A stretch of DNA of 5,067 nucleotides from contig SKOF01000374.1 in NCBI GenBank assembly GCA_007120155.1, positions 1-5,067 on the forward strand, given 5' to 3'. Positions 1 to 5,067 of this stretch are shown here, piece by piece. A program made the translations under genes and the position numbers. The stretch comes from Thioalkalivibrio sp. Lineage in GTDB: Bacteria; Pseudomonadota; Gammaproteobacteria; Ectothiorhodospirales; Ectothiorhodospiraceae. Each line of letters opens with the position of its first letter. The first letter of the stretch is position 1. A model generated the notes under the pieces. It was not told where the DNA came from and did no database searches. It was given only the letters and a program-made list of their open reading frames with translations.

Positions 1-97
1 ACCGTCGCAGCTCGCTTCTCGTGCCCTGACCCGAAGACATTGAAAGAAGGAGGTCTCAATCGAACGCTACAGCCAAACGTTGACAGGTCAATCCATA

Positions 98-167
98 TCA
101 GGAGCCCGGTCCTCCGGGCGAACGGGGTTCGGCCTGGGCAGGATCGCCTGGAGGACCGGGCTCCTAC
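98..167. repeat. REP doublet (REPIN/BIME-like inverted repeat pair)
   Basis: Bases 100-121 and 144-165 form a 22-base inverted repeat with one mismatch; the outer 16 bases are perfect. Each arm is itself a small palindrome. In the left arm GCCCGG (104-109) and CCGGGC (114-119) flank TCCT. The right arm, read on the minus strand, begins with GTAG (167-164) followed by GAGCCCGGTCCTCC and then GGCGA. A GTAG head, a short GC-rich palindrome and a GGCGA-like tail are the known layout of REP elements in Pseudomonas and Stenotrophomonas relatives. Two REPs head to head with a short spacer are called a REPIN or BIME, mobilised in trans by RAYT (TnpA-REP) proteins. The left head is degenerate (TCAG). 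No RAYT gene is present in the window. It could alternatively be a plain hairpin, but the nested symmetry and head sequence favour REP. Confidence 0.75.
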
Positions 168-381
168 ACGGGGTGTAGGTTCTCGCGCGGATGTCCGTGG
201 ATCCTCTGTGATGATCGAATCCACTGGGAACGTCGAGGAGCCAGTTATCGCCTGTTCGGGCGGTTGGAAGAATTGGGGTCAGACGCGAATTGCGTCGTAA
301 ACGAGAGGTACCCGTCGGCGAACCGAGCCCGATATCGAGGGATACAGGCTCGATGTTTCTCCGCGCCATCCGCCAGCCATA

Positions 382-407
382 AGAAAACCCGCCGCGGCGG
401 GTTTTCT
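382..407. terminator. Intrinsic terminator, probably bidirectional
   Basis: The two 12-base arms (382-393 and 396-407) are perfectly complementary, with a GC core CCCGCC/GGCGGG and outer AGAAAA/TTTTCT. On the minus strand the stem ends in TTTTCTTAT, a good U-rich tail, 7 bases after the stop codon of the barrel-protein gene, so it terminates that transcript. On the plus strand it also ends in TTTTCT, so it can stop transcription arriving from the left. The apparent two-base loop would open to about four bases in RNA. Confidence 0.9.
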
Positions 408-414
408 GCGTTCA

Positions 415-963
415 TCAGAAGTTGAAACCTACACCCGCGGTCAGCGCCCAGGCGCCATCCCTGAACGCGTCATCGGCATCACTGGAGGTGTTGAAGAACC
501 ACTGATAGTCAGCGCGCCCCAGCAGATAGGTCTTTGGCAGCACGTAATACTTCGCACCTGCCTCAAGGCCTGCGAATCCGCTGTCCTTGACGCCGTCACC
601 ATAGATGAGACCCAGACTGCCGCCGACGAATGGCCTCATTTGCGCTGTGCCAAACTGATAATTGGCATATCCTCGGGTCGAGCCATTCCAGAAATCGTCT
701 TTGAAGCCCTCTCCCTTGATGGTGGCATAATTGAGACTTTGCCTGATGCCAACGATGATGTTTTCGCGATGATACCAGCCGTAGTCTCCAACCAGGCCAA
801 AGGTGCCGTTGTCGAACTTCCTGTCGTTGGTGCCGGAGCCGGCGATGGAGAATTCACGATCACCGGCAACCGGTCCGTAGTTTGATTTGGACAAGTCCTG
901 TGCGAATGCCGACATAGGCAAGGCGCCGACAAGGCATAGCGTGATTACTGCCATTCTGTTCAT
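415..963 (-). CDS. Small outer-membrane beta-barrel protein
   Basis: A 182-residue exported protein, probably an eight-stranded outer-membrane barrel; its substrate or function is not known. Residues 1-21 are a Sec signal peptide (MNRM, then a hydrophobic run ITLCLVGALPM) with a likely cleavage at AFA|QD. The mature part of about 161 residues alternates polar and aromatic or aliphatic residues, is rich in Gly, Tyr, Asn and Asp, has no cysteine, and ends in GVGFNF. A C-terminal Phe is the known recognition signal of the BAM assembly machinery. Start choice: ATG at 963-961 is preceded by AGAGG (974-970) at six bases and begins exactly at the signal peptide. The frame stays open upstream to 1452, but that part has no signal peptide in front and is low in protein-like character. 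A strong terminator follows the stop. Four 60-base lines that I counted average about 53% GC, against 67-68% in lines sampled from the AsmA and CheB-CheR genes. The porin-family (OMP_b-brl-like) assignment rests on architecture, not on a recognised homologue. Confidence 0.85.
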   Translation of the reverse strand: MNRMAVITLCLVGALPMSAFAQDLSKSNYGPVAGDREFSIAGSGTNDRKFDNGTFGLVGDYGWYHRENIIVGIRQSLNYATIKGEGFKDDFWNGSTRGYANYQFGTAQMRPFVGGSLGLIYGDGVKDSGFAGLEAGAKYYVLPKTYLLGRADYQWFFNTSSDADDAFRDGAWALTAGVGFNF

Positions 964-1325
964 GATAAACCTCTTGCACTGGAGCCCGATTGACAGGATT
1001 GTCAACGGGAGTCTCGTGCGAGCCGGGATCGTTTCCCGAGCGCGGACCTCGTGTGGATGTGGACGAGGTGTCGTCTGAGACGATGTACAGGATGGGCCTT
1101 CCCGGCTGGTGGGATCTGTTCGGTGGCGTACCCACATTCGGACGAACAGGAACTCATCAGTCTTGTTCCGAAATCCATCCGAATCCGGACCTGTCCGGGC
1201 CGTTGGTGCGAAAGCGAACGTCCCGTTCTTGTGGTTGCCCGGGTCAGGGGGTGAGTGAAGGTGCGCCCAGGAACGGCCGGTGGCATCATTACCTGTACGG
1301 ATTGAATATCGTTGGGGACTCGGCC
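964..1325. other. Divergent intergenic region with inverted repeats
   Basis: This 362-base stretch lies between the start of the barrel gene and the start of the AsmA-like gene and must hold the control elements of both. No clear promoter pair was found on either strand. Several inverted repeats are visible: TTGACA-N4-TGTCAA (990-1005), ACCTCGT/ACGAGGT (1046-1052 with 1063-1069), TCGTC/GACGA (1071-1075 with 1079-1083), GGAAC/GTTCC (1149-1153 with 1165-1169) and CCGGAC-CT-GTCCGG (1185-1198). Frames that remain open across it are upstream extensions of the flanking genes and shadows; none has a good start or recognisable content. Confidence 0.5.
990..1005. promoter_or_regulatory. Palindrome TTGACA-N4-TGTCAA upstream of the barrel gene
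   Basis: A perfect six-base inverted repeat with a four-base centre lies 26 bases upstream of the barrel-protein ATG. Its symmetry suits a dimeric repressor or activator site, or a short hairpin in the 5' leader. The minus-strand TTGACA also matches a sigma-70 -35 box, but no acceptable -10 box follows at 16-18 bases. Function is inferred only from symmetry and position. Confidence 0.3.
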
Positions 1326-2741
1326 ATGTCCCGTGTCGTGCGTGTTCTTCTGCTTGCCGCCGCCGGCCTTGCCGGATTGCTCGGGCTTGTGGTGCTGCTT
1401 GGCCCGTTGTTCGTGGGTTCGGAGTTTTCCCATCGCATCGAGCGCGCCGCATCCGAGGCCATGGGTATGGAATTCAGGGTCGACGGGCCGGTTCGCATCC
1501 GCGTGTTTCCGGCCCCGGGGGTGTCGCTTGCGGACGTTCACGTGAGGAACGACGAGAGCGACTGGTTCAGTGCGTCGAGCCTGACCGCTCGGGTGCGGGT
1601 GCCGACGCTGCTGCGAGGCCGGATCGAGTTCAGCGGCATTGACCTCATGGAGCCGCGGCTGCAACTGATTCGGGGTTCCGATGGTGCCCTCAACTTTATC
1701 CCGGACCGTCGGCCGGACGACACCGGGGATCGCCGGCCCATCGAGCTTCGGCGGATCCATGCCCGGGACGTCAGCGTGACCTTCAGCGACCTGGAATCCG
1801 GAGCCCGGCTTGCCGCTGAAGGTTGCGAACTGGCGGGACAGGACCTTGTGTGGACGCCTGCACCGGTGTCGGGTCCGGATTTTCACGGCAACGCAAGCTG
1901 CCGGCAGGTCGCCTACGACGCCCTGGAGGCGACCGACCTCGAGGCGCGGGTCTCCGTTCGCGGGCGGCAGTTGGAGGTTCAACTCGTGACCGGGCGGCTG
2001 TTCGAGGGTCGGTTGGAGGGGCGTCTGCGAAGTGATCTTTCCGGGTCTGTCCCGACCCACGCCCTTGAGCTGGAGCTCCTCGACTTCCGCGTTGCGCGGT
2101 TCATCGAGACCTTCCGGCATGACAGGGGCGTCGAAGGGACGGCCAGCTTCACCACGCAGTTGGCATCCTCCGGACGGACGCTGTCCGCGGTGACGGAGGC
2201 TCTGAACGGCCGGGCGGAGCTTTCGGGCACGGACCTCGTGTTGCACGGACTGGACCTGGATGAGCAGCTGGACCGTTACGAGTCCACCCAGCAATTCAAC
2301 CTGGTGGACACCGCCGCGCTTTTCGTGGCCGGTCCTGCCGGTCTGGCGGTGACCCGGGGCTACGGTTTTGTCAGTCTCTTCGACGGCCCGGGCGGTCAGA
2401 CCCCTATTCGGGAACTGGTTTCCGAATGGCGTATCGATGGCGGCAGTGCACGTGCCCGGGATGTCGCCCTCTCCACCGCGAACAACCGGCTCGCGCTGAC
2501 CGGCGGGCTGAACTTCGTGACCGCGGAGTTCGATGACCTGCGGGTGGCCGTGATCGACAGCGACGGCTGCGCTGTCGTGGAGCAGCGGATCCTGGGCAGC
2601 TTCGAGGATCCGAGGATCGAGAGGCCCAACTTTCTGGTCACCCTCGCGGCCCCGCTGACGGACCTGGTGAAGCGTGGCATTGCGCTGTTCACGGAGTCCG
2701 AATGCGAACCGGTCTATACCGGCCGTGTCGCGCCGCCCTGA
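1326..2741 (+). CDS. AsmA-family inner-membrane-anchored protein
   Basis: A 471-residue member of the AsmA-like group, anchored in the inner membrane with the bulk in the periplasm. The wider family is linked to phospholipid transport and outer-membrane homeostasis; the role of this member is inferred. Residues 1-6 are basic, 7-31 form one transmembrane helix (VLLLAAAGLAGLLGLVVLLG), and the next part matches the AsmA N-terminal pattern (GPVRIRVFPAPGVSLADVHVRN, about residues 54-75). The middle is beta-rich. The end has the family's closing pattern: GCAVVEQ, ILGSFEDPRIERPN, LVKRGIALF, then CEPVYTGRVAPP. Four cysteines (167, 192, 415, 460) could form two disulfides. It is shorter than E. coli AsmA (617 residues). 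Start: ATG at 1326 immediately precedes the membrane helix, with a modest GGGGA at 1314-1318, seven bases away. The frame is open further upstream to 990 but that part has no domain. No terminator is evident before the lipoprotein gene 155 bases downstream, so co-transcription is possible. Confidence 0.85.
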   Translation: MSRVVRVLLLAAAGLAGLLGLVVLLGPLFVGSEFSHRIERAASEAMGMEFRVDGPVRIRVFPAPGVSLADVHVRNDESDWFSASSLTARVRVPTLLRGRIEFSGIDLMEPRLQLIRGSDGALNFIPDRRPDDTGDRRPIELRRIHARDVSVTFSDLESGARLAAEGCELAGQDLVWTPAPVSGPDFHGNASCRQVAYDALEATDLEARVSVRGRQLEVQLVTGRLFEGRLEGRLRSDLSGSVPTHALELELLDFRVARFIETFRHDRGVEGTASFTTQLASSGRTLSAVTEALNGRAELSGTDLVLHGLDLDEQLDRYESTQQFNLVDTAALFVAGPAGLAVTRGYGFVSLFDGPGGQTPIRELVSEWRIDGGSARARDVALSTANNRLALTGGLNFVTAEFDDLRVAVIDSDGCAVVEQRILGSFEDPRIERPNFLVTLAAPLTDLVKRGIALFTESECEPVYTGRVAPP

Positions 2742-2896
2742 TCCGCAGGGAGGATGGGTGGATCCGGGCACCTCGATGATGCCGCGCTCGGTTCTGTTCG
2801 GAATCAGACAGACGCAAAGGGGTGGCCACGGCACCCTGTGCCCAGGCGTGGAATTGATGCTCGCCGTCGGACTCAGGGACAAGCAGGAGTCATGAA
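2742..2896. other. Spacer between AsmA-like gene and lipoprotein gene
   Basis: The 155-base gap has no gene. One short hairpin, GGCAC-CCT-GTGCC (2830-2842), lacks a following T-run and is not a convincing terminator. A good Shine-Dalgarno AGGAG at 2885-2889 sets the start of the next gene. Confidence 0.5.
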
Positions 2897-3088
2897 ATGC
2901 TGATATTGCGAAGATTTTTCGGGATTCCCGTTGTGATCGGCGTGCTTCTCTTGGCACTCACGGGGTGCGAAAAGGGCCCCGCACAGAAGGCCGGTGAGGA
3001 TATCGACGACGCCGTGGACGAGGCGGGCGAGGCGATGGAGAAGGCCGGGGACGATATCCGCGAGGCGGTGGGCGCCGATCGGAACTGA
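2897..3088 (+). CDS. Small lipoprotein with repeated amphipathic helix
   Basis: A 63-residue lipoprotein of unknown function. Residues 1-23 are a lipoprotein signal peptide: basic RR at 5-6, hydrophobic core, and lipobox LTGC with the lipidated Cys at 24. Residue +2 is Glu, not Asp, so by the Lol rule the outer membrane is the expected location. The mature 40 residues are highly charged and predicted helical. KAGEDIDDAV (31-40) recurs as KAGDDIREAV (49-58), with EAGEAME between, giving an 11+7 residue spacing of the Ala-Gly steps that suits a coiled coil or a membrane-lying helix. The 54-base spacing is visible in the DNA as well. Start: ATG at 2897 lies seven bases after AGGAG (2885-2889). 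The nearer ATG at 2892 would give only three codons and sits too close to the ribosome site. Short lipoproteins of this style are common in envelope and stress settings, but I do not recognise a named family. Confidence 0.8.
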   Translation: MLILRRFFGIPVVIGVLLLALTGCEKGPAQKAGEDIDDAVDEAGEAMEKAGDDIREAVGADRN

Positions 3089-3120
3089 CCGAATGCGGAC
3101 CCCACCGGAACAGATGCGAG

Positions 3121-3149
3121 CCTCCTTGAACGGTGGCCTGCGCTATGAT
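3121..3149 (+). promoter_or_regulatory. Possible sigma-70 promoter for the PAS gene
   Basis: TATGAT at 3144-3149 matches the -10 consensus at five of six positions and lies 34 bases before the PAS-protein ATG. This would give a leader of roughly 28 bases that includes the Shine-Dalgarno. The -35 at 17 bases spacing (CCTCCT, 3121-3126) is poor. TTGAAC at 3126-3131 is a better -35 sequence but only 12 bases away. Activator dependence or chance are both possible. Confidence 0.3.
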
Positions 3150-3183
3150 GATCGTCGCCGCAGAGTATGCGGCCGGAGGACGA

Positions 3184-3792
3184 ATGACCAGTTGGAACAT
3201 CGACCCGAGCGATCAAACCCAGTTGCGTCTCACAGCCGACGCCAGCCTCAGCAAGGGTACTGCGCCGCCCAGCAAGGGCTGGACGATCAGCGGGGACGTT
3301 CTGGCCCTGCTCTACCGGCTGGCCAGCGATCCCGACACTGCCGGTGATGCACTCAAGCTGTTGCATGAATTGCAGGCCCACCAGGTGGAACTGGATCTCC
3401 AGCACGCGCAGCTCGAGGCCAATGAACGCGCGTTTGCCGAGGATCTGGCGCACTACAAGGCCCTTTATGATTTTGCCCCCGTCGGATACTTCGTCGTCGG
3501 CCTCGAGGGCCTGATCATCGATGGCAACCTGGCCGGCGCCAGCCTGCTTGGGGGGGGTCCGCCCGAGTTCCGCAATCAATCCGTGGACAGCTTCCTGGCG
3601 CCCGAAAGCCGGCCCGCGTTTGTCGAGCTGCTGAAGACGCTGCGCGAAGGCAGGGCGAACGCGTCATGTGAGGTTCAGCTGCGCCATGGAGCAAACAGTT
3701 CACGCCGGTTCCGGATTGCCGCCAATCGCTCACCAAGCGGCGAAGTCCTTCTCATGGCGGTTTCGGAGTGCGATCGATCGCGGGAGACCTGA
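3184..3792 (+). CDS. Stand-alone PAS-domain protein
   Basis: A 202-residue cytoplasmic protein with no output domain. Residues 1-36 look disordered. Residues 38-92 are helical, with the pattern LLHELQAHQVELDLQHAQLEA (59-79), a lead-in known from many sensor kinases and diguanylate cyclases, where it reads like ELQVHQIELEMQNEEL. A PAS domain follows from about Y95 to E195: YDFAPVGYFVV, then GLIIDGNLAGASLLG, and a C-terminal strand pair RRFRIAANRSPSGEVLLMAVSE. Nothing shows which ligand, if any, is bound, and the cysteines (162, 196) and histidines are not in a recognisable heme or flavin motif. Start: ATG at 3184 follows GGAGGA (3175-3180); in-frame ATGs at 3145 and 3148 and a GTG at 3133 lack a ribosome site. 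A run of eight G (3550-3557) lies inside the PAS coding sequence. The CheB-CheR fusion begins 153 bases downstream on the same strand, so a shared pathway is likely. It may supply the sensory half for a partner protein, or be a remnant of a larger sensor. Confidence 0.85.
   Translation: MTSWNIDPSDQTQLRLTADASLSKGTAPPSKGWTISGDVLALLYRLASDPDTAGDALKLLHELQAHQVELDLQHAQLEANERAFAEDLAHYKALYDFAPVGYFVVGLEGLIIDGNLAGASLLGGGPPEFRNQSVDSFLAPESRPAFVELLKTLREGRANASCEVQLRHGANSSRRFRIAANRSPSGEVLLMAVSECDRSRET
3550..3557 (+). repeat. Homopolymer run of eight G in the PAS gene
   Basis: The run codes for Gly-Gly-Gly at residues 123-125 within the PAS domain. Eight consecutive G is long enough to slip during replication in known contingency loci. 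A one-base change would shift the frame and remove the second half of the domain. Whether it varies in nature is not known. Confidence 0.9.
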
Positions 3793-3945
3793 CGATCCGT
3801 CCGGGTTTCAGGGCGTGGCCGGTCATTGCCGACCGGGAGATCTCCTCGTATGCTCTCCTTAGACTGCCGCCGGCCCCTTTGACTCACCGCTCCGCGCTAA
3901 CGGCGCGGCACCGATCCCGGCGGCGCCAGCAGGGGGCGTGAACCA
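3793..3945 (+). promoter_or_regulatory. Promoter region of the CheB-CheR gene
   Basis: TTGCCG (3826-3831) and TATGCT (3849-3854), 17 bases apart, match the sigma-70 boxes at four of six positions each and would start RNA near 3861, about 85 bases before the TTG start codon. The -35 overlaps a hairpin CCGGTC-N6-GACCGG (3819-3836), and the spacer contains the perfect palindrome GGAGATCTCC (3836-3845), so a dimeric regulator could act there. The same hairpin could alternatively weaken read-through from the PAS gene, but it has no T-run. Confidence 0.4.
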
Positions 3946-5067
3946 TTGGCAGCCACGGATCCCGGCAACCCGACAGCCAACGCACGCATCGTCGGGATCG
4001 GCGCCTCGGCCGGAGGCCTGGCGGCGCTGGAGGAGTTCCTGAAACAGACGCCGCCAGACAGCGGCATGGCCTACGTGGTCGTGCAGCATCTGGACCCCAC
4101 GCAGAAGGCCATGTTGCCGGAGCTCCTGCAGCGCGTCACCGCCATGCCGGTTCACGAGGCGCGGCAGGGCATGCGTATCGAGCCGAACCACGTGTATGTA
4201 ATCCCCCCCAACGCGGAACTCAGCGTGGTCAAGGGCGCATTGAGACTGACACGGCCCGTTGAGCCGCGGGGCATGCGCTTGCCGGTCAATGTCCTGTTCT
4301 CGTCCCTGGCCAGTGCGCAGGGTGAACGCGCCATCGCCGTAGTCCTTTCGGGCATGGGGTCCGACGGGGCGCTGGGCCTGCAGGCGATCAAGGCGGTGGG
4401 CGGGCTGACGGTGGCGCAGGAGCCGGCCTCGGCGCAGTTCGACTCCATGCCCAGGAGTGCCATCGCCGCGGGCTGTGCCGACATCGTCGCACCGCCGGAG
4501 GAATTGCCGGCCCACATCCTGTCCTACGTGACCCAGGTCCCGGACCCCGACATTGCCGTCGAGGAGGACGCGTACCCGGTACGCGAGACAGAGCCCCTGG
4601 AAGAGATCGTCAGGCTGCTGCGGAAACACACCCGGCATGACTTCTCGCTCTACAAGCACAGCACCCTGCATCGCCGGATCGAACGGCGCATGAGCATCCA
4701 CCATATCGAGACACCGCAGCAGTATGTGGACTACCTCAAACGAAACCCCCAGGAACTCGATCTCCTCTTCAACGAGTTGCTGATCGGGGTAACGAGCTTC
4801 TTCCGTGACCCGGCGGTCTGGGAGCATCTGGCGGATGTGGCCCTGCCGGAACTGCTGGCGCGTCACACGGAGGAGTACAGTTTGCGTGCCTGGGTCGTCG
4901 GTTGTTCCACCGGCGAGGAGGCCTACTCCCTGGCCATGGTCTTCAACGAGGCAGCGCGGCGGTTGCCGCAGCGATCCAGGTTGCGCCTGCAGATCTTCGC
5001 GTCCGACCTGAGCCCGGACGCCATCGCCAGGGCGCGTCGTGGCCGTTACCCCTTGTCAATCAGCGAC
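3946..5067 (+). CDS. CheB-CheR fusion protein, N-terminal part (runs off window)
   Basis: The visible 374 residues contain a CheB methylesterase domain followed by most of a CheR methyltransferase. The known reactions are removal (CheB) and SAM-dependent addition (CheR) of methyl groups on glutamates of chemoreceptors or related targets. CheB spans about residues 14-195: IVGIGASAGGL with catalytic Ser21, VVQHLDP with His48, and VLSGMGSDG with Asp140, so the catalytic triad is present. There is no receiver domain in front, as usual in these hybrids. CheR starts near 217 (LEEIVRLLRKH, HRRIERRM at 242-249, GVTSFFRDP at 281-289). It continues with the SAM-site motif GCSTGEEAYS (319-328) and FASDLSPDAIARAR with Asp354. 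Start: no ATG or GTG exists in frame between the upstream stop (3898-3900) and the Ser motif. TTG at 3946 has AGGGGG (3931-3936) nine bases upstream, and the first in-frame ATG would delete Ser21. Family members commonly continue into coiled coil, PAS and kinase or other output domains; that part lies outside. Confidence 0.93.
   Translation, partial: MAATDPGNPTANARIVGIGASAGGLAALEEFLKQTPPDSGMAYVVVQHLDPTQKAMLPELLQRVTAMPVHEARQGMRIEPNHVYVIPPNAELSVVKGALRLTRPVEPRGMRLPVNVLFSSLASAQGERAIAVVLSGMGSDGALGLQAIKAVGGLTVAQEPASAQFDSMPRSAIAAGCADIVAPPEELPAHILSYVTQVPDPDIAVEEDAYPVRETEPLEEIVRLLRKHTRHDFSLYKHSTLHRRIERRMSIHHIETPQQYVDYLKRNPQELDLLFNELLIGVTSFFRDPAVWEHLADVALPELLARHTEEYSLRAWVVGCSTGEEAYSLAMVFNEAARRLPQRSRLRLQIFASDLSPDAIARARRGRYPLSISD

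Larger units (their letters stand above)
1..414. other. Gene-free region with REP doublet and small hairpins
   Basis: No reading frame here looks like a protein. The two open ones (plus 40-300, minus 88-369) run through the REP repeat, have no recognisable domain and lack a proper start. The region contains an orphan Shine-Dalgarno-like AAGGAGGT at 47-54 with no start codon at a usable distance. It also has the REP doublet at about 98-167, small inverted repeats (164-178, 197-224, 282-296, 324-352) and the terminator at 382-407. The first bases may be the 3' flank of a gene lying outside the window; this cannot be decided here. Confidence 0.6.

Noticed and set aside
40..300. 86-codon plus-strand frame starting with TTG
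   Set aside because: It runs straight through the REP doublet, its start overlaps the ribosome-site-like sequence, and it resembles no protein.
990..1325. Upstream extension of the AsmA-like frame
   Set aside because: It places 112 residues without recognisable content before the basic-plus-membrane-helix N-terminus typical of the family.
964..1452. Upstream extension of the barrel-protein frame
   Set aside because: The extension would bury the signal peptide at residue 164 and overlap the start of the AsmA-like gene; the ATG at 963 has its own ribosome site.
2830..2842. Hairpin GGCAC-CCT-GTGCC as a terminator after the AsmA-like gene
   Set aside because: The stem is only five pairs and no T-run follows.
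1002..2957. 651-codon open frame on the minus strand opposite the AsmA-like gene
   Set aside because: It has no domain, signal or sensible start, is rich in Arg, Pro, Gly and His as expected for an antisense shadow in GC-rich DNA, and lies opposite a gene with clear family features.
2890..3579. 229-codon minus-strand frame opposite the lipoprotein and PAS genes
   Set aside because: It covers two plus-strand genes with clear lipobox and PAS features and shows only low-complexity Ser/Ala/Pro stretches.
3816..3829. Sigma-54-like promoter TGGCC...TTGC before the CheB-CheR gene
   Set aside because: The GG and GC elements are separated by nine bases instead of the strict ten, and sigma-54 tolerates this poorly; the overlapping sigma-70 pair with 17-base spacing is preferred.
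4203..4209. Run of seven C in the CheB coding sequence
   Set aside because: It encodes the conserved IPP of the VYVIPPN motif with the codons expected at high GC, so it needs no special explanation.
3859..4866. 335-codon minus-strand frame opposite the CheB-CheR gene
   Set aside because: The plus strand carries all CheB and CheR motifs in order; the minus frame has no recognisable domain.

Overview
The window comes from a GC-rich bacterium, most likely a gammaproteobacterium; I cannot name genus or species. The evidence is a Gram-negative gene set (outer-membrane barrel, AsmA-like inner-membrane protein, lipoprotein), strong Shine-Dalgarno sequences, a REP-type inverted repeat starting GTAG-GAGC as in Pseudomonas/Stenotrophomonas relatives, and a CheB-CheR fusion protein.

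Layout. 1-414 holds no convincing gene. It carries a REP doublet (about 98-167), several small hairpins and, at 382-407, a strong terminator that can work in both directions. On the minus strand, 415-963 encodes a small secreted outer-membrane beta-barrel protein. A 362-base gene-free divergent region (964-1325) separates it from a plus-strand AsmA-family protein (1326-2741). After a 155-base gap comes a 63-residue lipoprotein (2897-3088) with an internally repeated helix. Then come a stand-alone PAS-domain protein (3184-3792) and the start of a CheB methylesterase-CheR methyltransferase fusion (3946 to the window end, incomplete).

How the genes fit. The left half is about the cell envelope: barrel, AsmA-like protein and lipoprotein. 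No shared pathway is proven. The right half is signal transduction. The PAS protein has the helical lead-in and PAS fold usually found inside large sensor proteins, and it sits directly before a CheB-CheR hybrid, a class that often carries PAS and kinase domains further downstream. The pair may be a split or duplicated sensory module.

No clearly new system can be shown from this window. The items most worth a second look are the REP doublet, the lone PAS gene beside the CheB-CheR fusion (with a run of eight G in its coding sequence), and the small repeated-helix lipoprotein.
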